Of a stretch of 18,488 nt of DNA, positions 12,443-18,488 are shown piece after piece. A program made the position numbers and the translations under genes. The notes under the pieces are model-generated. The model saw nothing but the letters and a program-made list of their open reading frames with translations. It did no database searches and was not told where the DNA came from. The stretch comes from an uncultured Dialister sp. Its GTDB lineage: Bacteria > Bacillota > Negativicutes > Veillonellales > Dialisteraceae. Every line of letters begins with the position of its first letter. Positions within the stretch are counted from its first letter, which is position 1. The stretch spans positions 1 through 18,488 of the forward strand of contig NZ_CAAFRZ010000187.1 in NCBI RefSeq assembly GCF_900765565.1. Direction: 5' to 3'.

Positions 12443-13932
12443 CACTTTTCTTTTTGGGCTATGAGAGTCATTATTCTTTTCATATTCGCTACAAACATGG
12501 CTGTAGCTCCTTGCAACGACATGGCAATAAGACGGGTGGATTCCGCTTTGTTCAATCCATACCGGTATTTAAGTTCACTATTTTTTGCTTCAATCTTGTA
12601 CCGATGGTTCATCAGTTCTTTAAACTCATCTGACTCTTGGAATGCTTGTTGTTTTTGATTCAGCTCAGAAGGAATCACAACGGTATATACACGAGATTTC
12701 GTTCCGGGTTTATGGCATTTCCCATCGAGTGGACATCCAACGCATCCTGAAGCATCGAAACGGTAGGAACGTCTGCGGCTATCGTTATTTTTGGAAGCAC
12801 TTTCTGTCCCTTTTTCAGACATTCGGCCACGAGGGCAGATAAACCGCCTTGCGTCCTTGTTGTACGTGAATCCATCACGCTCCTGATTCAACATAGCTGC
12901 AGAGATAACCGGATTTAATTTGCCAACCAGTTTGATGCCTTCCGCATCTGTAAACTCAAGGTTTTGCTTGCTTGCGTAAGCCATATCCCCAATAACAGAG
13001 TGTATGCTCAACCCGTTATTTTGGGCTTTTTTAACGAGTAACGGCAGTTGCCCACCGTCATTAATATGACCTGCGGTAAAAACCGCTGCAATAATGATTC
13101 TATTAAGGGTTAAGAGGTAATGATCTTTATATCCATAAAACGGGTTATATGCGGATTTGTATCCAATGCTGGCATCGGGATCCATCGGCGTTAAATATGT
13201 ATGTTCTTCAGTTTCAGGCTGCTCAGCTTCAGCCAGAACTTCCGCCAGTAAATTCAGGTTTTCATGCACTTTAGCCTGGAATTTTAAGGACTCATCATTT
13301 TTGATTATGTCAATCAACTGGTAACAATACTGAATCAGTGCATCCAGCCCTTTTTTATCTGCCTTAGCCGGAAAGCGCTTTTTCCACTTTTCTGCATCCC
13401 CACTGTTGTAAACGCTTCGACGAACATTTCTGGCAAGCTCGGCAATGATCATTTCCGGAGTTTTCTGATTGTGTCTGGCGCCGATGTGCATGGAGTCGAT
13501 AATAGTGTCAACTTCATCCTTTATAATGCCATTGGCTTTAGCGATATTGACAGACTCATTTAGAAGCAGGTCCAGGATATTGACATCCTTTAAGCGCTGC
13601 GTCCTAAACTTGGAGAGTGTGGATGGATGAATTACTTCGTCTTCCGGGCGATAGCCAAGAAACATTTTGAAGGACATGTCATACTTGCTTCTTTCAACAA
13701 CATCGACATCAGAGAGGTGATACATGGCTTTCAGGATCAGATATTTGAAAAGAAGCACAGGAGAAATAGCTCCGGCGCCATTGTCAGGGCAGTACTTATC
13801 TTTAAGCTCATCATAAATTTTTGAAAAGTCACAAAGCTCCAGCATCTGGCGAAGGAGATGATCCTTTGGAACAACTACATAATAAATCCCTTCAAAGAGA
13901 GAAAGCTGCGTCTGGGTGTATTGGTATAACAT
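12442..13932 (-). CDS. IS1182-family DDE transposase, apparently intact
   Basis: The enzyme cuts and joins DNA to move its insertion sequence. The protein begins with TQTQLSLFEG and an N-terminal DUF772-like helical region (HLLRQMLELCDFSKIYDEL). From the start at 13932 (496 residues) the catalytic acids are Asp146 in IIDSMHIG, Asp316 in VIGDMAYAS and Glu448 in YKIEAKNSELK. A Cys cluster, CVGCPLDGKC, lies just before the last one. An upstream in-frame ATG at 13938 is only two bases from AGAGGT, while 13932 is at a proper seven-base distance, so I prefer 13932. No frameshift or stop is seen, so it may be active. Codon and base use differ from the neighbouring genes. Confidence 0.93.
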   Translation of the reverse strand: MLYQYTQTQLSLFEGIYYVVVPKDHLLRQMLELCDFSKIYDELKDKYCPDNGAGAISPVLLFKYLILKAMYHLSDVDVVERSKYDMSFKMFLGYRPEDEVIHPSTLSKFRTQRLKDVNILDLLLNESVNIAKANGIIKDEVDTIIDSMHIGARHNQKTPEMIIAELARNVRRSVYNSGDAEKWKKRFPAKADKKGLDALIQYCYQLIDIIKNDESLKFQAKVHENLNLLAEVLAEAEQPETEEHTYLTPMDPDASIGYKSAYNPFYGYKDHYLLTLNRIIIAAVFTAGHINDGGQLPLLVKKAQNNGLSIHSVIGDMAYASKQNLEFTDAEGIKLVGKLNPVISAAMLNQERDGFTYNKDARRFICPRGRMSEKGTESASKNNDSRRRSYRFDASGCVGCPLDGKCHKPGTKSRVYTVVIPSELNQKQQAFQESDEFKELMNHRYKIEAKNSELKYRYGLNKAESTRLIAMSLQGATAMFVANMKRIMTLIAQKEK

Positions 13933-13976
13933 AAGCATTACCTCTGATGAATCTAATTGATAATTTACATACTTAC

Positions 13977-13982
13977 ATTATA
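13977..13982 (-). promoter_or_regulatory. Extended -10 of the transposase promoter
   Basis: On the minus strand TGGTATAAT is a perfect extended -10, about 40 bases before the transposase start. No good -35 hexamer is seen at 17 bases; an extended -10 can compensate for that. It gives the insertion sequence its own promoter. Confidence 0.6.
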
Positions 13983-14207
13983 CCATAATATGATGAATTA
14001 TTCGATAAATACTGAGTATTTTCGTTCTCATTTACTGGCGGTTATTGGCTCTGCTGCAGGTAGAGAGCTCTCTGAAAAAAATAAGAGCGAATATCCATTT
14101 GGACTTTTTCAGTGGCCTCTCCCAGGAAAGGGGCCTCGTGCTGAGGCATTTTCACGTTATTTGTGCAGAGTTATTAGGAACCCATCTGCGGCTTCGCCGC
14201 GGCCCGG

Positions 14208-14276
14208 TAGCCTCCTTCCTAGGGTAGGAGGTGGCTGCGAAGCAGACGGAGGTTAGCTGATGGAGCGCCGCAGGCT
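14208..14276 (+). repeat. GGCAGCC/GGTTAGCTGATGG/GCGCCGCAGGCT module
   Basis: It carries TAGCCTCCTTCCTAGGG, a GCTGC-GAA-GCAG hairpin, GGTTAGCTGATGG and GCGCCGCAGGCT. The reverse complement matches the start of the window (1-72). Shorter relatives lie at 9441-9497 and 14556-14596. Confidence 0.6.
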
Positions 14277-14437
14277 GATTTTTGTGGTGCCAGCCGCTAC
14301 TGGGTAGTCCCCCTTTTCCAAAGGGGGATGTCTGCGCAGCAGACAGAGGGATTCCTGATGGGTCTGCGGCACCAGCCGCGTAACATCAGCTCTCAAATCT
14401 CAAATCCGCCTTTTCCCGTCATAGTCATTCACCAGAA

Positions 14438-14514
14438 AGATTTCTCGACTCCTCGAAGCTGTAGCGATTTTTGACATCACTGTCACTACTCCGCTTACCA
14501 CCGCTCGAAATGAC
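14438..14514. repeat. GTCATTTCGAG-type dyad element, copy 2
   Basis: It begins AGATTTCTCGACTCCTCGA and ends CCGCTCGAAATGAC, with CTTACCACCGCTCGA shared exactly with copy 3 (17195-17269) and TAGCGATTTTT shared with copy 1. The upstream CTCAAATCT and CCCGTCATAGTCATT blocks occur in the same order before copy 1. Confidence 0.65.
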
Positions 14515-14601
14515 GTTAGAGGGGTAGTGTCAGATAGTGCGGTGAAACTGCTGATGGGCAGCCTCCTTTCAGGGCCCGACGGTGGCGCCGCAGGCTGAAC
14601 A

Positions 14602-14625
14602 CCTAGACCTAGACCTAGATCTAGA
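14602..14625 (-). repeat. Hexamer array after ogt
   Basis: On the plus strand three CCTAGA units and one TCTAGA unit. Read on the minus strand it starts five bases after the ogt stop and is followed by TGTTCAGCCTGCGGCGCC, the same CAGCCTGCGGC linker/hairpin that follows the heptads of the MFS gene. Confidence 0.7.
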
Positions 14626-14630
14626 TCTCA

Positions 14631-15195
14631 TCAGCATCGCAAACTCTCAACTCTATGCCGCGAAGCGGCTGACTTCTCTTTCGGTACATAGAGCCCGGTC
14701 ATATCTGCTTTTTCTAACTCCAAAAGCGCCACTTTTCTTTCTATACCTCCTGCATAACCGGTGAGGCTGCCATCGATGCCTACTACCCGGTGGCAGGGGA
14801 TCATGAGGGTAATGGGGTTGTGGCCCACAGCGCCGCCTACGGCCTGGGGGGCCATTTTTTCTTTATGGAGCCGCTTTGCCGCTTCTTTGGCGATGTCTTT
14901 ATAGGTCATGGTGTGGCCGTAGGGAATGGTAAGCATAATATGGCACACCAATTTCCGGAAGGGGGGTGCTGCCATATTGGAGGGGAGGAAGAAAGTCCGG
15001 CTCTTTGCCGGAAAAATAAAGGTCCAGCCACCGTCTGGCTTCCTCCAGAAGGGGCGTAGTTTTTTCTATCCGCTTCTTTGGGAGTCCCTGGCCATAGTAT
15101 TTCTGGCCAATGAACCAGAGGCCCGTGATGGCGTCTTCACTGGCGGCGATGGTAATCCTTCCCAGGGGGGATTCGTATTCACAGGTGTATACCAT
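14631..15195 (-). pseudogene. ogt: Methylated-DNA--protein-cysteine methyltransferase, frameshifted at a G6/C6 tract
   Basis: An intact version would repair O6-methylguanine by transferring the methyl group to its own cysteine. The first part (15195 down to about 14967) encodes MVYTCEYESPLGRITIA to LQYGSTP. The second, in another frame, encodes FRKLVCHIMLTIPYGHTMTY, then APQAVGGAVGHNP and the active-site motif MIPCHRVVG. Removing one base from the six-G run at 14961-14966 joins them into one 187-residue protein with the active Cys near position 134 and a normal family layout. As it stands the N-terminal domain is separated from the active site. This could be a true mutation, a slippery or phase-variable tract, or a sequencing error. 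The ribosome site AAAGGAA before the ATG is good. The last ten codons run into heptad repeat sequence. Confidence 0.85.
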
Positions 15196-15215
15196 ATTTT
15201 TTCCTTTCCTTCCAT

Positions 15216-15245
15216 AAAAGAGGGGCCCCGTGATGGGGCCTCTTT
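15216..15245 (-). terminator. Terminator between the PEP-mutase-like gene and ogt
   Basis: Read on the minus strand AAAGAGGCCCC pairs with GGGGCCCCTCTTTT around the loop ATCAC, with a small bulge, and ends in four Ts. It starts eight bases after the stop of the upstream gene, so ogt needs its own promoter or readthrough. Confidence 0.7.
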
Positions 15246-15252
15246 CTTATTC

Positions 15253-16089
15253 TTATTTCTTGAAATACTCGTTTGCCTGGCCGTAGGAGAATTGGCAGTT
15301 CAGGATGGAATCGCATTTCCCTTCTTTCAGGTCGTCTGCCATGTGAATCAGTTTTTCATAGATGCACCGGGATGGGCCGGATCCTGCACTCAGACGGCGG
15401 ACGCCGGCCTTTTCCAGTTCCTTGAAGTCGTGGTATTTACCGTTGAGAAGGATGTTAATGGGCGCCGGAATTTCTTCCACGATCCGCTTGACCGCAGGAA
15501 GGTCTACAGGACCGGCTACGAATACGCAGTCGGCACCGGCTTCTGCATAGGTTTTGCCCCGTTCCAGGCTGATTTCCAGTTTCCTGTCTTCATCGCCTAC
15601 ATTGTACCAGTACGCATCGGTTCTGGCATTGATGACGAAATTCAGGGACAGTTCCTTTTTCAGTTCTTTCAGTACGTCGATGACCATGAGCTGTCTTTCC
15701 ACCGGTCCCATGGCACCCTTCGGGTCTCCGTCTTCCACGTTGAATCCGGAAGCGCCGGCCAAAAGGAGGCGGCGGGCATTTTCCCTGATTTCTGCTGCTG
15801 TGTCCCCATAGCCCCGTTCAAAGTCTACGGACACCGGGATATTCACACGGCCGGTCATTTTGTGGACCACCCAGAGGAGGTCTTCGAAATCAATCTGCTG
15901 GCAGTCGGACTGGCCAAGGCTGTAGGCTACGCCGGCACTGGAGGTGGCGACGGCCTGGAACCCTTCGTTCTGGTAAACCACGGCACTGCCGATATCCCAG
16001 GCGTTGGGGAGGATAAACATGCCCTGCTCTTTGTGGAGGGCGGCAAATTTTTCGGTGCGGTGTCTGAGTTCTTCTGAAATAGTTTCCAT
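15253..16089 (-). CDS. Isocitrate lyase / PEP mutase superfamily protein
   Basis: Members form or break C-C or P-C bonds of small 2-oxo or phosphono acids; the exact reaction here is unknown. The 278-residue protein has the TIM-barrel motifs LPNAWDIGSA (28-36), VSVDFERGYGD (86-96, with Asp89), GFNVEDGDP (115-123) and VINARTDAY (152-160). The KKCGH loop with the catalytic cysteine of isocitrate and methylisocitrate lyases is absent; FERGYGD stands there instead. This points to the PF13714-like group rather than AceA or PrpB. AGAAAGGA lies eight bases before the ATG on the minus strand. A terminator follows. The gene is divergent from a LysR regulator, which probably controls it. Confidence 0.85.
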   Translation of the reverse strand: METISEELRHRTEKFAALHKEQGMFILPNAWDIGSAVVYQNEGFQAVATSSAGVAYSLGQSDCQQIDFEDLLWVVHKMTGRVNIPVSVDFERGYGDTAAEIRENARRLLLAGASGFNVEDGDPKGAMGPVERQLMVIDVLKELKKELSLNFVINARTDAYWYNVGDEDRKLEISLERGKTYAEAGADCVFVAGPVDLPAVKRIVEEIPAPINILLNGKYHDFKELEKAGVRRLSAGSGPSRCIYEKLIHMADDLKEGKCDSILNCQFSYGQANEYFKK

Positions 16090-16186
16090 GGTGTATGTCC
16101 TTTCTCTTTATATGACTGGAGGATTTCTTACCTTCTGTTCCTTCATCATACATGGTATACTATAATAATAAAAGTTCATTTTTCCT

Positions 16187-16203
16187 ATAACAGTGTAGGT
16201 TAT
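16187..16203. promoter_or_regulatory. Possible LysR-type operator dyad
   Basis: ATAAC-N7-GTTAT is a perfect 5-base inverted repeat in the 139-base divergent intergenic region, 25 bases before the LysR start. LysR regulators usually bind such interrupted dyads next to their own gene. TATACT and TATAAT hexamers at 16156-16166 mark the likely promoter zone, though I could not assign direction. Confidence 0.5.
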
Positions 16204-16228
16204 TTTTACAGCAGCAGGAAGGGAGCGG

Positions 16229-17155
16229 ATGGCTGTGACCATTATGCAATTGCAGTATTTCTGCGCTGTCTGCCGGTACGGCAGTATTTCGAAGGCCGCT
16301 GAGGCCCTGTACGTTTCCCACCCCACCATTTCCGTGGCTATCAAGTCCCTGGAAAAGGAATTTTCCCTGGAGCTCTACGCCCATACGGGAAACCGGGTCA
16401 TCCTGACGGAGGAGGGAAAGGCATTCTATCGAAAGGCCGTGGAAATCCTTGAGCGCTGCGACGACATGTATGCTACCTTTGCGGGCCGTCCGGAGGACAG
16501 CTACCCGGTGCATGTGGGTATCCCGCCCATCCGGTCCACCGTCATTTTCCCGGACCTGCTCCGGGAATTCCATGACCGGTACCCTATCCCCGTGGTGCTC
16601 CATGAATACAGTTCCCGCCGGTCCATGGAAAAGCTGGAAAACCATGAGCTTGACTGCTGCATGGTGAATTTCGGGGCGGACTCCCTGGCCCGCTTCCATT
16701 ACCGGGTACTCCTGCAGGACCGGTTCGTGTTCTGCGCTTCCAAAGAAAACCCTTTAAGCCAAAAGGAGCAGGTGACGGCAAAGGACCTGGATGGGGTGCC
16801 CCTGATTCTCCAGAGCGATGATTCCGTGCTCAACGAGCCTTTGCTGCAGGCTTTCTATAAGGTGAATGCCCGTCCCAATCCTATCCTCTATTCCAGCCAG
16901 CTGGAAACGATCCTGAATTTTATCCGGGAAGGATCCTCCGGCGCCTTCCTCTACGGCACCATTGCCGATTCCCTCCGGAAAATCTCGGCAGGCCAGGGGG
17001 AAGAGGTTCTGGCAGTCCTTCCTTTCCGACCGGTGATTAAAGAGGAATTTGTGCTTTTCTGGCAAAAGGGGGGCTATATGAACCGGAATGTGAAGACCTG
17101 GATTTCATTTGTAAAAAACTATTTCAGTAAATATAAAGAACCGGCGCTCAACTGA
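16229..17155 (+). CDS. LysR-family transcriptional regulator
   Basis: The 308-residue protein has the N-terminal winged helix-turn-helix typical of the family: MQLQYFCAVCRYGSISKAAE, then LYVSHPTISVAIKSLEKEF and RVILTEEGKAF (about residues 6-67). A C-terminal effector-binding region from about 92 onward follows. Length is normal. The ATG at 16229 has AGGAAGG six bases upstream. Met6 (16244) is a possible later start but has no ribosome site. It is divergent from the PEP-mutase-like gene and precedes a 2-hydroxyacid dehydrogenase, so a small-acid ligand and control of one or both neighbours are reasonable inferences. The effector is unknown. Confidence 0.92.
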   Translation: MAVTIMQLQYFCAVCRYGSISKAAEALYVSHPTISVAIKSLEKEFSLELYAHTGNRVILTEEGKAFYRKAVEILERCDDMYATFAGRPEDSYPVHVGIPPIRSTVIFPDLLREFHDRYPIPVVLHEYSSRRSMEKLENHELDCCMVNFGADSLARFHYRVLLQDRFVFCASKENPLSQKEQVTAKDLDGVPLILQSDDSVLNEPLLQAFYKVNARPNPILYSSQLETILNFIREGSSGAFLYGTIADSLRKISAGQGEEVLAVLPFRPVIKEEFVLFWQKGGYMNRNVKTWISFVKNYFSKYKEPALN

Positions 17156-17194
17156 CTGGTGTGTCATATCAGGCAGATTTGCGTTATATCAGGG

Positions 17195-17269
17195 AGATCT
17201 CTCGACTCTCTCTCACATTCGATTTTTATGTTTCGCGTCATTGCGGCGCTTACCACCGCTCGAGATGAC
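17195..17269. repeat. GTCATTTCGAG-type dyad element, copy 3
   Basis: It starts AGATCTCTCGACTCTC and ends CTTACCACCGCTCGAGATGAC, with the internal GATTTTT block. It is homologous to 14438-14514 and 318-413 and lies between the LysR gene and the dehydrogenase gene. CAACTGATAT beyond it and TTATATCAG before it are near-inverse flanks. Confidence 0.65.
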
Positions 17270-17397
17270 GGGGTGGGGTGGCAACTGATATATTTAATGC
17301 CTGTTAGCTGCTGCATTTATCCACCCTGGTCAACGGTAATCATTCATACAAATATATTTGAGACAAGACACTGGCGTGCCATAGAAAGGAGACCTTT

Positions 17398-18363
17398 ATG
17401 CGTATTGCTGTTTCTGCTCGTATCAGAAAGTCCATGGGTTCCCTGGTGGAGGGGATGCTTCCGGACTGTACCATTGACTGGCTGGAGGATATGAATCCTG
17501 AGGACCGTATATCATCGCTTACGGCGGCGGACATTGTCCTTTCCCGGAACCTGGTGGGGGATCTGACGAAGGAGGAACTGGCCCTCCTGGACCGGCCGAA
17601 GATGGTCCAGACCACGAGGACCGGCGTGGACCATCTTGACTTTTCGGTGCTGCCCAAAGGGATGCATCTCTACTGTAATTCCGGCGGCTGGGCGAGGGGG
17701 ATTGCGGAGTCCGCCTGCGGCATGATTATCGCCCTGAACCGGTGCCTCCGGGAGCAGCTCCTGGACCTTCGGGCGGGAGATTTCCACATCCTGGGGTACC
17801 ACCAGAAACTGCTCTCCGAACAGACGGTGCTCATTGCCGGATTTGGCGGTATCGGCCAGGCGGTGGCGGAAGTGCTCTCTCCCTTCCATCCAAAGCTCAT
17901 GGCCATTTCCCGTCATAAGCCGCAGTCTTCCCTCCTGGCGGAATCCTTCACCATGGACCGGTGGGAAGAGGCGGTCCGGCAGGCGGACGTGCTGGTGCTG
18001 GCCATGCCCTGCACGAAGGAAACGGAGGGTCTCGTGGATGGACACATCCTCTCCCTCATGAAGAAAGACGCCATGATCGTGGACGTGGCCCGGGCGGCCC
18101 TCATAGACCATGAAGCCCTGCTGCAGCATGTGAAGGAAAATCCAAACTTCCACGTGGCCATGGACGTGTGGTGGCAGGAAAGCGAGGACTGGCCGAAAGA
18201 AGGGGACCCGCTCCTGGCATTCCCCAACGTCATCGGCAGCGCCCACAACGCAGAAATGAGCAGCACCGCCTATCGGGAAGCCCTGAAGAATGCCCTCGCC
18301 AATATCCGGGCTTTCATGGATGGCAAGCCGGTAAAGGGGAAAGTGAACAGGGAGGAGTATTGA
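17398..18363 (+). CDS. D-isomer-specific 2-hydroxyacid dehydrogenase, NAD(P)-dependent
   Basis: It interconverts a D-2-hydroxyacid and the 2-oxoacid using NAD(H) or NADP(H); the substrate is not clear. The 321-residue protein has the dinucleotide motif VLIAGFGGIGQAVAEVL (about 144-160, GxGxxG at 148-153), the catalytic Arg232 in VDVARAALIDHEAL, an acidic residue in DVWWQESEDWP (near 261) and His283 in PNVIGSAHNAEM. The last differs from the common PHxxG form but keeps the histidine. AAAGGAG lies before the ATG at proper distance. A GATTCGCC palindrome begins on the base after the stop. It follows the LysR gene by 242 bases that contain a repeat, so co-transcription is uncertain. Confidence 0.9.
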   Translation: MRIAVSARIRKSMGSLVEGMLPDCTIDWLEDMNPEDRISSLTAADIVLSRNLVGDLTKEELALLDRPKMVQTTRTGVDHLDFSVLPKGMHLYCNSGGWARGIAESACGMIIALNRCLREQLLDLRAGDFHILGYHQKLLSEQTVLIAGFGGIGQAVAEVLSPFHPKLMAISRHKPQSSLLAESFTMDRWEEAVRQADVLVLAMPCTKETEGLVDGHILSLMKKDAMIVDVARAALIDHEALLQHVKENPNFHVAMDVWWQESEDWPKEGDPLLAFPNVIGSAHNAEMSSTAYREALKNALANIRAFMDGKPVKGKVNREEY

Positions 18364-18402
18364 GATTCGCCTGCGGCGAATCAGTAGCTGGTGGCTAGAT
18401 CT
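18364..18402 (+). repeat. GATTCGCC palindrome plus truncated AGTAGCT array after the dehydrogenase
   Basis: GATTCGCCTGCGGCGAATC (18364-18382) starts on the base after the stop codon. Units AGTAGCT, GGTGGCT and AGATCT follow, as in copies 1 and 2 of the composite repeat. The array then breaks off: the expected fourth unit and the GGCCCTGCGGGCC dyad are missing and unrelated sequence begins near 18403. Confidence 0.75.
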
Positions 18403-18488
18403 AGGGAAGCGCTGATTAATTCGCAGAGTCAGATTTCATAAGGATTTTTATGCACTGCTTCGTCATAACTCTCCTTAAATAGCTCGCT
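18403..18488. other. Edge of an unrelated A+T-rich segment, possibly a mobile element end
   Basis: From about 18405 the sequence (GGAAGCGCTGATTAATTCGC) no longer resembles the dispersed repeats and is A+T-rich. On the minus strand there is an AAGGAG followed by an ATG and a 16-codon frame ending in TAA, too short to call a gene. It abruptly replaces the last part of a repeat array, as an insertion would. The window ends before it can be identified. Confidence 0.35.

Larger units (their letters stand above)
12340..14100 (-). mobile_element. IS1182-family insertion sequence (boundaries approximate)
   Basis: A single long DDE transposase gene sits in a block visibly richer in A+T than its surroundings. 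The block begins near 12335 and ends near 14100, where recognisable G+C-rich repeats resume (GGCCTCTCCCAGG at about 14114). I compared both ends for terminal inverted repeats and a short target duplication; the best candidates (AATGTGACAAC near 12364 against AATGAGAAC read on the minus strand near 14030) are too weak to fix the ends. The element is inserted between repeat modules, and related repeat sequence lies on both sides. Confidence 0.65.
13939..14630. other. Gap between the insertion sequence and ogt
   Basis: No gene is supported. The first ~160 bases belong to the A+T-rich insertion-sequence end. The rest contains a stretch homologous to 10475-10545 (14110-14205), a GCGGCTTCGCCGC hairpin (about 14189-14201), the GGCAGCC/CATCAGCTAACC module (14208-14276), a CCCCCTTTTCCAAAGGGGG stem and TGTCTGCGCAGCAGACA palindrome (about 14308-14346), heptad remnants (14391-14407), a GTCATTTCGAG-type element (14438-14514), another module copy (14556-14596) and a hexamer array (14602-14625). 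Confidence 0.65.

Noticed and set aside
14631..14975. Separate 114-residue methyltransferase gene starting at an internal ATG
   Set aside because: There is no ribosome site before 14975, and the upstream frame continues the same protein family, so a frameshift is the better reading.
14926..16077. A 383-codon open frame on the plus strand
   Set aside because: It is opposite the PEP-mutase-like gene and ogt, has no motif and has no ribosome site.
1..18488. tRNA or rRNA genes
   Set aside because: I looked for cloverleaf-like G+C stems and TTCGA loops in the gaps; those seen belong to dispersed repeats and do not form a tRNA.

Overview
The window looks like a chromosomal stretch of a moderately GC-rich, low-redundancy bacterium of the Bacillota. 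Two things support this: strong AGGAGG-type ribosome sites and clean TTGACA/TATAAT-type promoters. The cobalamin gene set with a PduX-type threonine kinase fits the Negativicutes (Dialister, Megasphaera and relatives), but that placement is a guess from gene content and no database was searched.

Layout. 1-717 is a non-coding, repeat-filled leader. 718-3818 holds cobU-cobQ-cbiB, tightly coupled. 3819-4605 is a 787-base repeat block that splits the pathway. 4606-7913 holds cobS-pduX-cobD-cobC, all overlapping. Together these seven genes cover the late steps of cobalamin synthesis: side-chain amidation, making aminopropanol phosphate from threonine, attaching it, activating cobinamide with GTP, and joining the lower ligand. 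CobT and the corrin-ring genes are not here. Next come a 58-residue orphan gene with its own promoter and terminator (8193-8527), a 199-residue orphan gene (8669-9268), alkA (minus), an Fsr-type MFS transporter (minus), an intact IS1182-type insertion sequence (minus), a frameshifted ogt (minus), and a PEP-mutase/isocitrate-lyase-like enzyme (minus) divergent from a LysR regulator. A D-2-hydroxyacid dehydrogenase follows, and the last ~85 bases look like the edge of another inserted element.

The most unusual content is between the genes. Nearly every non-coding stretch contains short-period tandem arrays, usually four units of 6, 7 or 9 bases with a constant core and variable positions. Each array is followed by a short linker and a G+C hairpin. 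Many begin within about ten bases of a stop codon and read in the sense of the gene just finished (cbiB, the 58-residue gene, the 199-residue gene, alkA, MFS, ogt). Different arrays have different core sequences but share period, copy number and architecture. Alongside them lie palindromic 166-base elements whose hairpins show compensatory base changes, a GATTCGCC palindrome placed straight after two other stop codons, and three copies of a GTCATTTCGAG-type dyad element. These 3'-end modules are the best candidate for an undescribed system in this window.
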